The notes below the pieces were generated by a model, which did no database searches, was not told where the DNA came from, and saw only the letters and a list, made by a program, of their open reading frames with translations. The position numbers and the translations under genes are program-made. Below are positions 8,521 to 16,958 of a stretch of DNA of 64,000 bases, in pieces. The first letter of the stretch is position 1, and each line of letters opens with the position of its first letter. This DNA comes from Salinisphaera sp. T31B1 (GTDB lineage: Bacteria; Pseudomonadota; Gammaproteobacteria; Nevskiales; Salinisphaeraceae). The stretch spans positions 558,001 to 622,000 of the forward strand of contig NZ_APNH01000003.1 in NCBI RefSeq assembly GCF_040361275.1, read 5' to 3'.

Positions 8521-10833
8521 ATGGCCCGGACCGATTCAACACGCCTGCATAGCGAGCAGTCCATGAGCACGCAGACCCCATACGCGCCGCGGCATGACCG
8601 CGGCGTGCCCGACAAGCCGGGCACGCACCTGAGACTGGACTACGGCGAGGACGGTGTGGCGATCGTGCGCGTTGATGTCAAGGGCACTCGGCAGAATATT
8701 CTGACCGAGGCATTGGCCGCCGAGTTCGATACGCTGCTGGCCACTATCGAGCGCGATACAGAGATCACCGGCGTCGTGGTGATGTCTGTCAAACCCGGCT
8801 CATTCATCGCCGGTGCGGACCTTGCACTGTTCGATCGGCTGGCCGAGGCTGCGGACTTCGAACGGGTGTCACTTGCCGGGCAGGCAATATTGCGCCGTCT
8901 GGCCAGACTTCATGTGCCTGTGGTGGCTGCGATCGAGGGCGCTTGTCTGGGCGGTGGCCTCGAGCTGGCGCTGGCCTGCGATATCCGGGTCGCCGCTGAC
9001 ACGCCGGCCACGGTGCTGGGTCTGCCGGAAGTCATGCTCGGGCTGCTGCCCGCGGCCGGCGGCACCCAACGGTTGCCGCGGCTGATCGGTATTCGGCCAG
9101 CGCTGGAAATGATGCTGACCGGCCGAAAGCTGCGCCCGGCTCGGGCCTTGTCGTGCGGGTTGGTCGATTCGGTGGTCGCCCCGGAAGCCCTCGAAGCCGA
9201 GGCAATCCGCTGGGCACGCCGCAGTGGCAAGCGCTCGCCGACGCGTAAACCGTCGTTGCTTAGCCGTGCCACAGCCCGGTGGTCGCAGGGCGGACACGGG
9301 CTGGCCAACGCGTTGCTGGAAGACAACCCGGCCGGGCGCCGGGTGCTTTTCGATCGGGCTCGCCAGGGCGTACGCGCCAAGACGCACGGTCATTATCCGG
9401 CGCCCGATCACATCATCGATACCGTCGCCCTCGGCTATCGACGCGGCGTGCGGGCCGGCTATGCCGCGGAGGCGCGCGCGTTCGCGTTGCTGGCGACCAG
9501 CTCCGCCTCGCGTGCCCTGCGCCATCTGCATCACGCGAGCGAGACACTCAAGACATCTCGCTTTGTCGATGCGCGTGTCGACGAGCGCCCGATCGAGCGG
9601 GTCGGCGTCCTCGGCGCAGGGCTGATGGGCAGCGGTATCGCGCTGGTAAGCGTAGCCCGTGCCGGTTGCACGGTTCGTATCAAGGACGTGGATACGCCGG
9701 GCCTTGCGCGCGGGCTAGGGCAGGTTCGCGCCGCGCTGGACGATCGCGTGGCCCGCGGCCGCCTGAGCCGGGCCGAGGCCGACCGGCTGGCTCATTCGGT
9801 GACTGGTACGACCGACTTTGAAGGCATCGGCGCGGCGGATCTCGTGGTCGAGGCCGTGTTCGAGGATCTGGCGCTCAAACGTTCCATGCTGGCCGAGTTC
9901 GAGTTGGCCGCAGAGGCGGCGAACAATCCGGGAGCGATCTTCGCCAGCAATACGTCGTCGCTGCCGATCGCCGAAATCGCCGCCGACGCGCGCCGGCCCG
10001 ACAAGGTGATCGGCCTGCATTATTTCTCCCCCGTGGAGAAGATGCCCTTGCTGGAGATCATCGCAGCCGAGCGGACGGCTGCGTCCACGATCGCTCGCGC
10101 GGTGGCCTTCGGCAGGGCACAGGGCAAGACCGTGATCGTGGTCCGCGACGGCCCCGGCTTCTATACCACGCGGGTGTTGTCGCCCTATCTCAACGAAGCG
10201 GCGCGGCTGCTGACCGAAGGCGCGGGCGTGCGCCAGATCGACGCCGCATTGCGCCGACACGGCTTTCCGGTCGGCCCGCTGGCACTGCTCGATGAAGTGG
10301 GTGTGGATGTCGGGGCCAAGGTGGCGCCGATCCTGCAGGCCGCGTTCGGGCAACGCATGGCCGCTCCGGAGGCCACTGCGCGAATGATCGAGGCCGGTTT
10401 TCTCGGCCGCAAGACCGGCCGGGGTTTCTACGAATACGAGCGTGGCGTGCGCCGCGGCCGGCGCCCGGTCAATGCGCGACTCGACCCACTGCTGGTCGAT
10501 GCACGCTCGGGTGGCGGCGTGCCCGACGCCGCGGAGATCGTCGAACGGTGTACGCTGGCGCTGGTCAACGAAGCGGCCCATTGTCTGTCCGACGGGGTGA
10601 TCGAACAGCCTCTGCACGGCGATATCGGGGCCGTGTTCGGTCTGGGCTTTCCGCCGTTCACCGGCGGCCCGTTCCGTTATGTCGATACGGTGGGTGTGCG
10701 CACGATCGTCGACCGCCTGAACGCGCTGGCCGAGCTGCACGGCGCCCGGTTCACGCCGGCACCGGTCTTCGACACCATGGCCCGGGCGCGCGCCGATGCG
10801 CACCGGCGGTTCTATCCGGCTGGAGGCTACTGA
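8521..10833 (+). CDS. fadJ: Fatty acid oxidation complex alpha subunit (enoyl-CoA hydratase / 3-hydroxyacyl-CoA dehydrogenase)
   Basis: A 770-residue bifunctional enzyme. The N-terminal crotonase domain has the oxyanion-hole and active-site regions IEGACLGGGLELALACD and LPEVMLGLLPAAGGTQRLPR. The NAD-binding 3-hydroxyacyl-CoA dehydrogenase domain starts near residue 358 with GVLGAGLMGSGIA and includes HYFSPVEKMPLLEII and a C-terminal dehydrogenase repeat (GLGFPPFTGGPFRY). Length is in the normal range for FadJ/FadB. A second ATG at 8563 is an alternative start. The gene lies 3 bases after fadI, which supports the FadI/FadJ pairing over FadA/FadB. It acts with fadI and possibly fadE at 54690. 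Confidence 0.93.
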   Translation: MARTDSTRLHSEQSMSTQTPYAPRHDRGVPDKPGTHLRLDYGEDGVAIVRVDVKGTRQNILTEALAAEFDTLLATIERDTEITGVVVMSVKPGSFIAGADLALFDRLAEAADFERVSLAGQAILRRLARLHVPVVAAIEGACLGGGLELALACDIRVAADTPATVLGLPEVMLGLLPAAGGTQRLPRLIGIRPALEMMLTGRKLRPARALSCGLVDSVVAPEALEAEAIRWARRSGKRSPTRKPSLLSRATARWSQGGHGLANALLEDNPAGRRVLFDRARQGVRAKTHGHYPAPDHIIDTVALGYRRGVRAGYAAEARAFALLATSSASRALRHLHHASETLKTSRFVDARVDERPIERVGVLGAGLMGSGIALVSVARAGCTVRIKDVDTPGLARGLGQVRAALDDRVARGRLSRAEADRLAHSVTGTTDFEGIGAADLVVEAVFEDLALKRSMLAEFELAAEAANNPGAIFASNTSSLPIAEIAADARRPDKVIGLHYFSPVEKMPLLEIIAAERTAASTIARAVAFGRAQGKTVIVVRDGPGFYTTRVLSPYLNEAARLLTEGAGVRQIDAALRRHGFPVGPLALLDEVGVDVGAKVAPILQAAFGQRMAAPEATARMIEAGFLGRKTGRGFYEYERGVRRGRRPVNARLDPLLVDARSGGGVPDAAEIVERCTLALVNEAAHCLSDGVIEQPLHGDIGAVFGLGFPPFTGGPFRYVDTVGVRTIVDRLNALAELHGARFTPAPVFDTMARARADAHRRFYPAGGY

Positions 10834-11040
10834 TGCGTTGGATACCGTATGCCGAAGGCCAATGCTCCCAAGATCGTGAGCCGACTGCGACCCGAGCCGG
10901 CGATGGTTTCGCATCGGCCAGTGGCGGCGAGCGGTGCTCGGTGGACGGCGCAAGTGGTGTCGGTCTGCGATCGGCGGGCTCTGTGTCCTGTGAGCGGTTG
11001 ACGGTCCTCGGCTGCCGCCGACCGGCCGGGGGCTGACGCC

Positions 11041-12231
11041 ATGGCCAATCCGCTACTCGAAGGCGTGCGTGTTCTGGATCTGACTCGATTGCTGCCAGGC
11101 CCCTATGCCACACAGCTGATGGCGCAACTGGGCGCCGAGGTGATCAAGATCGAGGATCCGGCCGGGGGCGACTACGCCAGAACGCTGTCGCCCGCGTTGT
11201 TCGAACAGGTCAACCGCGGCAAGGCCTCGGTCACGCTGGATCTGAAACAGCCCGATGACGTGGCCGCGTTCAAGTCTCTCGTGGCCGATGCCGACGTGGT
11301 GATCGAATCCTTCCGGCCGGGTGTCATGGAGCGGCTCGGTTGCGGGTACGAAACGCTTCGAGCGATCAACCCGCGTTTGGTCTACGCCGCGCTGACGGGC
11401 TACGGGCAGACCGGGCCGATGGCCGATTCCGCCGGCCACGATATCAACTATCTCGCACTGGCCGGCGTGCTCGATCAGACCGGCGCGTCCGGCGGACCGC
11501 CGACGATATCCAACGTCCAGATCGCCGATCTCGCCGGCGGCGCGCTGACCTGTACCGTGGGCGTACTCGCTGCACTGCTCGGTGTGCGTAGCAGCGGTCA
11601 CGGCAGCTTCGTCGACTCGGCCATGCTCGACGGTGCGCTGGCGTTGCAGCCGGTGGCGATGGCGACACGCAACACCCGTGGCCGGGTTCAACCCCGGGGC
11701 CAGGACATGCTCTCGGGCGCACTGCCCAACTATCGTGTCTATCGCTGTCGCGACGGCCGGTATCTGGCGGTCGGTGCGCTGGAGCCCAAATTCTTCGTCC
11801 GGCTGTTGTCGCGGCTCGCCCCGTTCGGCCTGTCGCCGTCGCATACGACGGCACGCGTGGTACCGGGGCCTGCCGGGGCAGGGCGCCCGCGGCCGGCACG
11901 CCTGACAGACTGGCGCGGGCGCCTGGGTCGCGTGCTGGCTGACCCGGCGCGCGCTGCAACACTCGGCCGGCCGCTGCACTGGAGCCTGGCCGCGCTGTTT
12001 CGTACCCGCAACCGTGATACATGGGTGGCGATGCTGGCCGATACCGATGCCTGCACCACGCCCGTATTGACACTCGACGAGGCGCTGGCCCATGCCCAGG
12101 TCGCCGCGCGCGGACTGGTCGAAGACAGCGCGCTGGGATGCCCTTTGCGTTTTTCGCAAGCCCGACAGACGCCACTCGCGCCAAGCCCGGCGTTGGGCGC
12201 CGACAACGAGCGATTCTTGCGCCGTGCGTGA
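11041..12231 (+). CDS. CaiB/BaiF family protein, alpha-methylacyl-CoA racemase-like
   Basis: A 396-residue class III CoA-transferase-fold protein. The N-terminus (GVRVLDLTRLLPGPYATQLMAQLGAEVIKIE) is the family hallmark. Three residues used by alpha-methylacyl-CoA racemase appear conserved: His/Asp in GHDINYLALAG near residue 140, Asp in NVQIADLAGG near residue 170, and Glu in GALEPKFF near residue 250. This favours a 2-methylacyl-CoA racemase over a CoA transferase. Racemases let branched acyl-CoAs enter beta-oxidation, which fits the fadIJ genes 207 bases upstream. The region between residues about 275 and 320 is unusually Pro/Arg-rich. The 207-base gap before it holds no supported gene. Confidence 0.82.
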   Translation: MANPLLEGVRVLDLTRLLPGPYATQLMAQLGAEVIKIEDPAGGDYARTLSPALFEQVNRGKASVTLDLKQPDDVAAFKSLVADADVVIESFRPGVMERLGCGYETLRAINPRLVYAALTGYGQTGPMADSAGHDINYLALAGVLDQTGASGGPPTISNVQIADLAGGALTCTVGVLAALLGVRSSGHGSFVDSAMLDGALALQPVAMATRNTRGRVQPRGQDMLSGALPNYRVYRCRDGRYLAVGALEPKFFVRLLSRLAPFGLSPSHTTARVVPGPAGAGRPRPARLTDWRGRLGRVLADPARAATLGRPLHWSLAALFRTRNRDTWVAMLADTDACTTPVLTLDEALAHAQVAARGLVEDSALGCPLRFSQARQTPLAPSPALGADNERFLRRA

Positions 12232-12246
12232 CCGTACGACCGGGGG

Positions 12247-13854
12247 TCAGGCCGCCTGACGATCCCGCGCGGTTTCCCGGATCATGTCCGCGGCCTTTTC
12301 CGCAATCATGGCGGTCGGGGCGTTGGTGTTGCCGGAAACCAGTGTCGGCATGATCGAGCAGTCCACTACGCGCAGCCCCTCCAGGCCATGAACCCGCAGC
12401 TGGTCGTCCACCACCGCAGCGCTGTCGTTGCCCATCTTGCAGGTGCCGGCCGGGTGATAGATGGTCATTGCGGTATCGCGCACGAACTCCATCAGTTCGG
12501 CGTCGTCGGTGCGCGTCGCCCCGGGCTGTTCCTCCTTGGCGATGTAAGTCTTCAATGCCCGGGTAGCAGCGAGCCGGCGAGCGAACTTCACGCCTTCGAG
12601 CATGCAGCGTTGATCGGTGTCACTGCTCAGGTAGTTCGCCACGATACGCGGGGCTTCGCGTGCATCCAGCGACCGGATGCTCAGGTGCCCACGCGATTCC
12701 GGTCTGAGCTGGCAGACCGAAAAGGTGGCGCCGGACCACCGGTTTGGCGTGAAGCCGCTGTCGGAGGTGATCGCCGAGAAGTGGAACTGGATATCCGGCG
12801 TTTGGGACTCGGGCAACACGCGTGTGAACAGGCCGCCGATGGCTACGCCGCGGGACAGCGGGCCCGAACGGGACAGCATGTAGCGTGCGCCGACCTTCAA
12901 TCGCCCGGATAGCGTGGTCAACTGGTCGTTCAGGGTGATTGGTTTGGTGATGCGGTAAGTCGGCCGGCACTGGAGGTGGTCCTGGAGATTGGCGCCCACG
13001 CCCGGCAACGCCCGGACGAGCGGAATCTGCCAGGAGTCGAGCAGTTCGGCGTCGCCCACGCCGGACAGCTGGAGGATCTGCGGGCTCTGGATCGCGCCGG
13101 CCGAGAGGATGATCTCGGCGTTGCAGTACTCGTCGACCAGGCGATCGCCATCGTGAATACGCACCCCGACCGCGCGTTCCTGTTCGAACAATATGCGGGC
13201 CACCGGCGCGTTCGTACGAATCTCCAGGTTGCGCCGCCCACGGGCCGATCTGAGATAGCTCGCAGCGGTGCTGCAGCGACGGCCGTTCTTTATGAACGAA
13301 TGATAGTAACCGCAGCCATTCTGATCGCCGGTGTTGAAATCCCGGGTGCGCTCGATGCCCAGTTCCTCGCCCGCATCGAATATGGCGTCCATGAGTTCAT
13401 GGCCAGGGTCCTTGGTTGCCCATAGCAGCCCGTTTTCGCCGCGCGTCTCGCTGGGCCCGTCGGCGTTGTGTTCGATACGCTTGAAATACGGCAACACGCT
13501 CTCCCAGCGCCAGCCCCGGTTACCAAGCGACTCCCAATGGTCGTAGTCCTGGCGCTGGCCGCGGATAAATACCATGCCGTTGATCGAGCTCGACCCGCCC
13601 AGGCAAACCCCGCGCGGCCAACAAAGTTCGCGCCCGTTGAGATTCGCTTCCTGATCGGTGAAGAATTCACGGGTGTATTTGCTGTTCTTGATGATCTTGC
13701 CCATGCCTAACGGCATATGAATCCAGGGCGAGCGGTCGGGCGGGCCGGCCTCGAGCAGTAGCACCTTGTGCTGGCCCGATTCGGAAAGTCGGTGCGCCAG
13801 GATACAGCCGGCCGTGCCGGCGCCGATGATGATGTAGTCGTAGGGTGCCGTCAT
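12247..13854 (-). CDS. GMC-family FAD-dependent alcohol/choline dehydrogenase
   Basis: A 535-residue flavoprotein. Visible are the FAD-binding IIIGAGTAGCILAHRL at residues about 7-22, GMC signature 1 (WPRGVCLGGSSSINGM near residue 80), signature 2 (LSAGAIQSPQILQLSGVG near residue 255) and the catalytic-histidine segment YHPAGTCKMG near the C-terminus. The start at 13854 has GGAG 8 bases upstream; the longer frame to 14100 is arginine-rich and non-coding. It is similar in layout to choline dehydrogenase (BetA) and to the alkanol dehydrogenase AlkJ; I cannot tell which from sequence alone. It is convergent with the CaiB gene and divergent from the aldehyde dehydrogenase at 14622, which could take its product. 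Confidence 0.88.
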   Translation of the reverse strand: MTAPYDYIIIGAGTAGCILAHRLSESGQHKVLLLEAGPPDRSPWIHMPLGMGKIIKNSKYTREFFTDQEANLNGRELCWPRGVCLGGSSSINGMVFIRGQRQDYDHWESLGNRGWRWESVLPYFKRIEHNADGPSETRGENGLLWATKDPGHELMDAIFDAGEELGIERTRDFNTGDQNGCGYYHSFIKNGRRCSTAASYLRSARGRRNLEIRTNAPVARILFEQERAVGVRIHDGDRLVDEYCNAEIILSAGAIQSPQILQLSGVGDAELLDSWQIPLVRALPGVGANLQDHLQCRPTYRITKPITLNDQLTTLSGRLKVGARYMLSRSGPLSRGVAIGGLFTRVLPESQTPDIQFHFSAITSDSGFTPNRWSGATFSVCQLRPESRGHLSIRSLDAREAPRIVANYLSSDTDQRCMLEGVKFARRLAATRALKTYIAKEEQPGATRTDDAELMEFVRDTAMTIYHPAGTCKMGNDSAAVVDDQLRVHGLEGLRVVDCSIMPTLVSGNTNAPTAMIAEKAADMIRETARDRQAA

Positions 13855-14621
13855 CGCGAATCTCCGATTCGTTGTTGTTCTGTTGAATAGCCGTCGGACA
13901 GGCCAGGCCGTGTGTGGAGACGTCGTGCCCGGACCGCTGGGCTCGCGGCTCGGCCCGGCCGGATCCTGCGCCGGCCCGGGGTGTATGCGCCGGCATCGTC
14001 GCGGCTTGCGACAGAGCGCGGTGTCATCGCGCGTCGCGCGGCAGCCGCGACCGCAGCGTTGCCGTATGGGTCGGTTCCGGAATGGCCAGCGGGCGTGCAC
14101 ATCCTTGACCGCGCGCGGTGGCGTCGGGCGCCGATGGCCGTTGCCTGCAAACGGGCGCGGTCCAACGCCCGGCTTGAATCGCTCGCCATACGCGGGCGTC
14201 GCTGATCGCAGCCGTTCGGATCCCTGAGAGTCCGTGGCCGTCCGCGGCGTTCGCCCAGCGCCGACTGCGTCCGATACCGATCATTCGATACACGCGGTGC
14301 GTGGGATAGGACGGGGTATTCAGCCACTCGGATCACCTGTACGACCGCATTAGCGCGGGTTCGCAGAGGCGGGTATCGAGCGCAGAGCCGATAGTCGTTG
14401 CAAGCATTTGTATTGTGATACGGAACGGCGTAACGGAATACAACAATGCGCAGACGTCGGAACGATGTCAATCGCGGCCGCCGAGAACACCGCTCTGGGT
14501 TCACGTCACGCAGGGCGGCCGATCAACGCGGTCCGTTCATTGCCGATAGCCGCTATCGGTTGACTTCTCCTTGTTCCAATAATCGATCCTGGGTATTGTT
14601 ATATGATACTTAATACGATCC
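13855..14621. other. Long intergenic region, no gene seen
   Basis: About 770 bases between two divergent genes. Long open frames on both strands are Arg/Ala-rich with no domain or start site, so I treat them as GC artefacts. The left part is GC-rich and the final 80 bases are AT-rich, as expected for a promoter region. A short perfect palindrome lies at 14543-14559. Confidence 0.6.
14543..14559. promoter_or_regulatory. 17-bp palindrome upstream of the aldehyde dehydrogenase
   Basis: CCGATAGC-C-GCTATCGG, perfect 8-bp arms around one base, 62 bases before the ATG at 14622 and beside an AT-rich stretch. It is a plausible operator for the aldehyde dehydrogenase and/or the divergent GMC gene. No regulator gene is adjacent. 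Confidence 0.5.
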
Positions 14622-16103
14622 ATGACTCAGACCTGTACGGAGAACGTGTCGATGTTGGATAAAACCCGCAGTTATTCGGATGTATCGCTGCTGATCGAGG
14701 GTCAATGGCAGGCGGCGGCCGCCGGTGAGACCCTTCCCGTGGAAAACCCGGCCACCGGCGAAGTCATTGGTCAGGTCGCTTGGGCGCGGCGCGAGGATCT
14801 CGATAGGGCGATTGAATCCGCTCAGACCGCGTTCCGGCAGTGGCGCGACGTACCCGCCTACAATCGGGCCAAGATGCTGCGCAAGGCCTCCGATCTACTG
14901 CGCGAGCGCGCCGACGATATCGCCCGGTTGATGACCCTGGAGCAGGGCAAGCCGGTCGCTCAGTCGCGGATCGAGACGCTCGGCGCAGCCGACACGTTGG
15001 AATGGTTCTCTGAAGAAGCCAGGCGTGCCTATGGCCGGGTGATTCCCGCTCGAGGTGCCCACGTCACGCAGCTGGCCACCAAGCATCCGGTTGGGCCCGT
15101 GGCTGCCTTCACGCCCTGGAACTTCCCGCTCAATCAGGCTGTGCGCAAGGTATCGATCGCGCTGGCCGCCGGCTGTTCCATCATTCTCAAGGGTCCTGAA
15201 GAGACGCCTGCCTCGGTCGCCGAGCTGATTCGTTGTTATATGGATGCGGGCGTTCCGGCCGGGGTGATCAGCCTGGTGTACGGGGTGCCAGCAGAAATTT
15301 CCGAGTATCTGATTCCGCATCCGGCCATCCGCAAGGTGTCGTTCACCGGCTCGACGGCCGTGGGTAAACATCTGGCCGCGCTGGCCGGCCAGCACATGAA
15401 GCGCAACACGATGGAACTTGGCGGCCATGCGCCGACCATGATCTTCGATGACGCGGACATTGCCCAGGCGGTTAAGGCCACGGCGGCCGCCAAATTCCGC
15501 AACGCCGGGCAGGTCTGTATCGCACCCACTCGCTTCATGGTTCAGGAAGGTGTATTCGATACGGTCGTCGACCAGTTCGTCGAAGCGGCTCGCCAGATCC
15601 AGGTCGGAAACGGCCTGGACGAGGGCACCACCATGGGCCCGCTGGCCCATGAACGGCGCCCGGGGGCGGTAGCTGAACTTATCGAAGATGCCCGTTCCAA
15701 GGGGGCCGAAATCCGCCTGGGCGGCCGGGCCATCGACGGGCCCGGCTATTTCTTCGAGCCGACCGTGATCGTCAACGCCACGCGCGACATGCGCATCATG
15801 AACGAAGAGCCGTTCGGGCCGGTTGTCGTGTTCACGTCGTTCAAGACGGTCGACGATGCGATCGAGGAGGCCAACCGGCTGGAATACGGTCTGGCTGCCT
15901 ATGCCTTCACCTCATCCATGCACACGACTGCGCGACTGACGCATGAAGTCGAGGCCGGCATGCTTTCGATCAACCATATCGGCCTGGCACTGCCCGAAAC
16001 GCCCTTCGGCGGTGTCAAGGACTCGGGCTATGGCTCCGAAGGCGGCAGTGAGGCGATCGAAGCGTATCTGGAGACCCGCTTCGTGACCACCGCCTCACCC
16101 TGA
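14622..16103 (+). CDS. NAD(P)-dependent aldehyde dehydrogenase, succinate-semialdehyde dehydrogenase-like
   Basis: A 493-residue aldehyde dehydrogenase. Key positions are visible: the active-site region PWNFPLNQAVRK near residue 166, FTGSTAVGK near residue 242, the general-base Glu in MELGGHAP near residue 265, the nucleophile Cys in NAGQVCIAPTR near residue 299 and EEPFGPV near residue 395. The overall motif set resembles succinate-semialdehyde dehydrogenases. A second possible start (MLDKTRS) is at 14652 and gives a more usual N-terminus. It is divergent from the GMC alcohol dehydrogenase; together they could oxidise an alcohol to an acid. Substrate is not determined. Confidence 0.9.
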   Translation: MTQTCTENVSMLDKTRSYSDVSLLIEGQWQAAAAGETLPVENPATGEVIGQVAWARREDLDRAIESAQTAFRQWRDVPAYNRAKMLRKASDLLRERADDIARLMTLEQGKPVAQSRIETLGAADTLEWFSEEARRAYGRVIPARGAHVTQLATKHPVGPVAAFTPWNFPLNQAVRKVSIALAAGCSIILKGPEETPASVAELIRCYMDAGVPAGVISLVYGVPAEISEYLIPHPAIRKVSFTGSTAVGKHLAALAGQHMKRNTMELGGHAPTMIFDDADIAQAVKATAAAKFRNAGQVCIAPTRFMVQEGVFDTVVDQFVEAARQIQVGNGLDEGTTMGPLAHERRPGAVAELIEDARSKGAEIRLGGRAIDGPGYFFEPTVIVNATRDMRIMNEEPFGPVVVFTSFKTVDDAIEEANRLEYGLAAYAFTSSMHTTARLTHEVEAGMLSINHIGLALPETPFGGVKDSGYGSEGGSEAIEAYLETRFVTTASP

Positions 16104-16126
16104 TCCCACCGGGTGAGTGCGTCGAT

Positions 16127-16154
16127 CGGCCGCGGCATGGCTGTGCCGCGGCCG
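16127..16154 (+). terminator. Strong stem-loop after the aldehyde dehydrogenase
   Basis: A perfect 11-bp stem (CGGCCGCGGCA / TGCCGCGGCCG) with a 6-base loop, beginning 23 bases after the stop codon. There is no following T-tract, so it is a weak intrinsic terminator candidate or an RNA-stabilising hairpin. Confidence 0.5.
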
Positions 16155-16165
16155 GCGCTGTGTAT

Positions 16166-16194
16166 TTGGGCAATCGCTGCGGAGTGTCTAGACT
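16166..16194 (+). promoter_or_regulatory. Candidate sigma-70 promoter for the redoxin gene
   Basis: TTGGGC at 16166-16171 and TAGACT at 16189-16194, separated by 17 bases and followed by 29 bases to the ATG. Each hexamer matches consensus only partly, so this is a moderate call. Confidence 0.4.
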
Positions 16195-16223
16195 GATCGC
16201 CGTTATCAACAACGAGGATCGTC

Positions 16224-16787
16224 ATGTCCCTCACCGATTCCACCATGATGCCGCTGGGTACCGCCGCGCCCGATTTCGATCTGCCGGATACCGTCAGCGA
16301 CGAGCGCAAGTCGTTCAGTGACATCGCCGGGCCACGCGGTACGGTGGTCATGTTCATCTGTAACCACTGCCCATACGTGCTGCATCTGATCGACGAAGTG
16401 GTCAGTGTGGCGGCGCATTACCAGCCGCAAGGCGTCGGCTTCGTAGCGATATCGTCGAACGATGTCGGCGTGCGGCCCGAGGATGGCCCCGAGCAGATGC
16501 AGGTATTTGCTGAAAGCCGGGGGTTCACCTTTCCCTATCTCTACGACGAGTCGCAAGCCGTGGCCCAGGCCTACGACGCGGTCTGCACGCCGGATTTTTT
16601 CGTCTTCGATGCCGATGGCAAGTGTGCCTACCGTGGCCAGTTCGATGAGTCTCGTCCCAAGAACGGGGTCGCCGTCACCGGCGCCGAGCTGCGCGCATCG
16701 CTCGATGCGCTGCTGGAAGGCGACATGATCCCGGCCGACGTACAGGTGCCGAGTCAGGGCTGCAGTATCAAGTGGAAAGCCGCCTGA
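16224..16787 (+). CDS. Thioredoxin-fold redoxin (AhpC/TSA family)
   Basis: A 187-residue cytoplasmic thioredoxin-fold protein; no signal peptide is visible. The N-terminal APDFDLPD segment and the active-site CNHCPY near residue 47 (CxxC form) mark the thioredoxin-like peroxiredoxin group, and YDAVCTPDFFVFDADG near residue 127 carries the conserved cis-proline after TP. It may reduce peroxides or protein disulfides. It starts after an apparent promoter of its own and is convergent with the large sensor gene at 16959. The physiological partner is unknown. Confidence 0.85.
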   Translation: MSLTDSTMMPLGTAAPDFDLPDTVSDERKSFSDIAGPRGTVVMFICNHCPYVLHLIDEVVSVAAHYQPQGVGFVAISSNDVGVRPEDGPEQMQVFAESRGFTFPYLYDESQAVAQAYDAVCTPDFFVFDADGKCAYRGQFDESRPKNGVAVTGAELRASLDALLEGDMIPADVQVPSQGCSIKWKAA

Positions 16788-16958
16788 GCCTGGCTGGCTG
16801 ATCGGGCGCTGCGGCGCGCGATATCGTATCGGCGCCGACCGAACCCGCACGGGTGCAGGTCGGCGCTGTGATCAGCTTCAACGCGCCTGCGACATCTGCC
16901 GGCGCGGGTGGTCTGGCCGGTACTGCCAGGCCGCGGTGGCAGGACGCCGGCGTGCGTT

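Noticed and set aside
13851-14504. Minus-strand frame (217 codons) in the GMC/aldehyde dehydrogenase spacer
   Set aside because: Arg content is extreme and there is no domain, ribosome site or start support; typical of non-coding GC-rich DNA.
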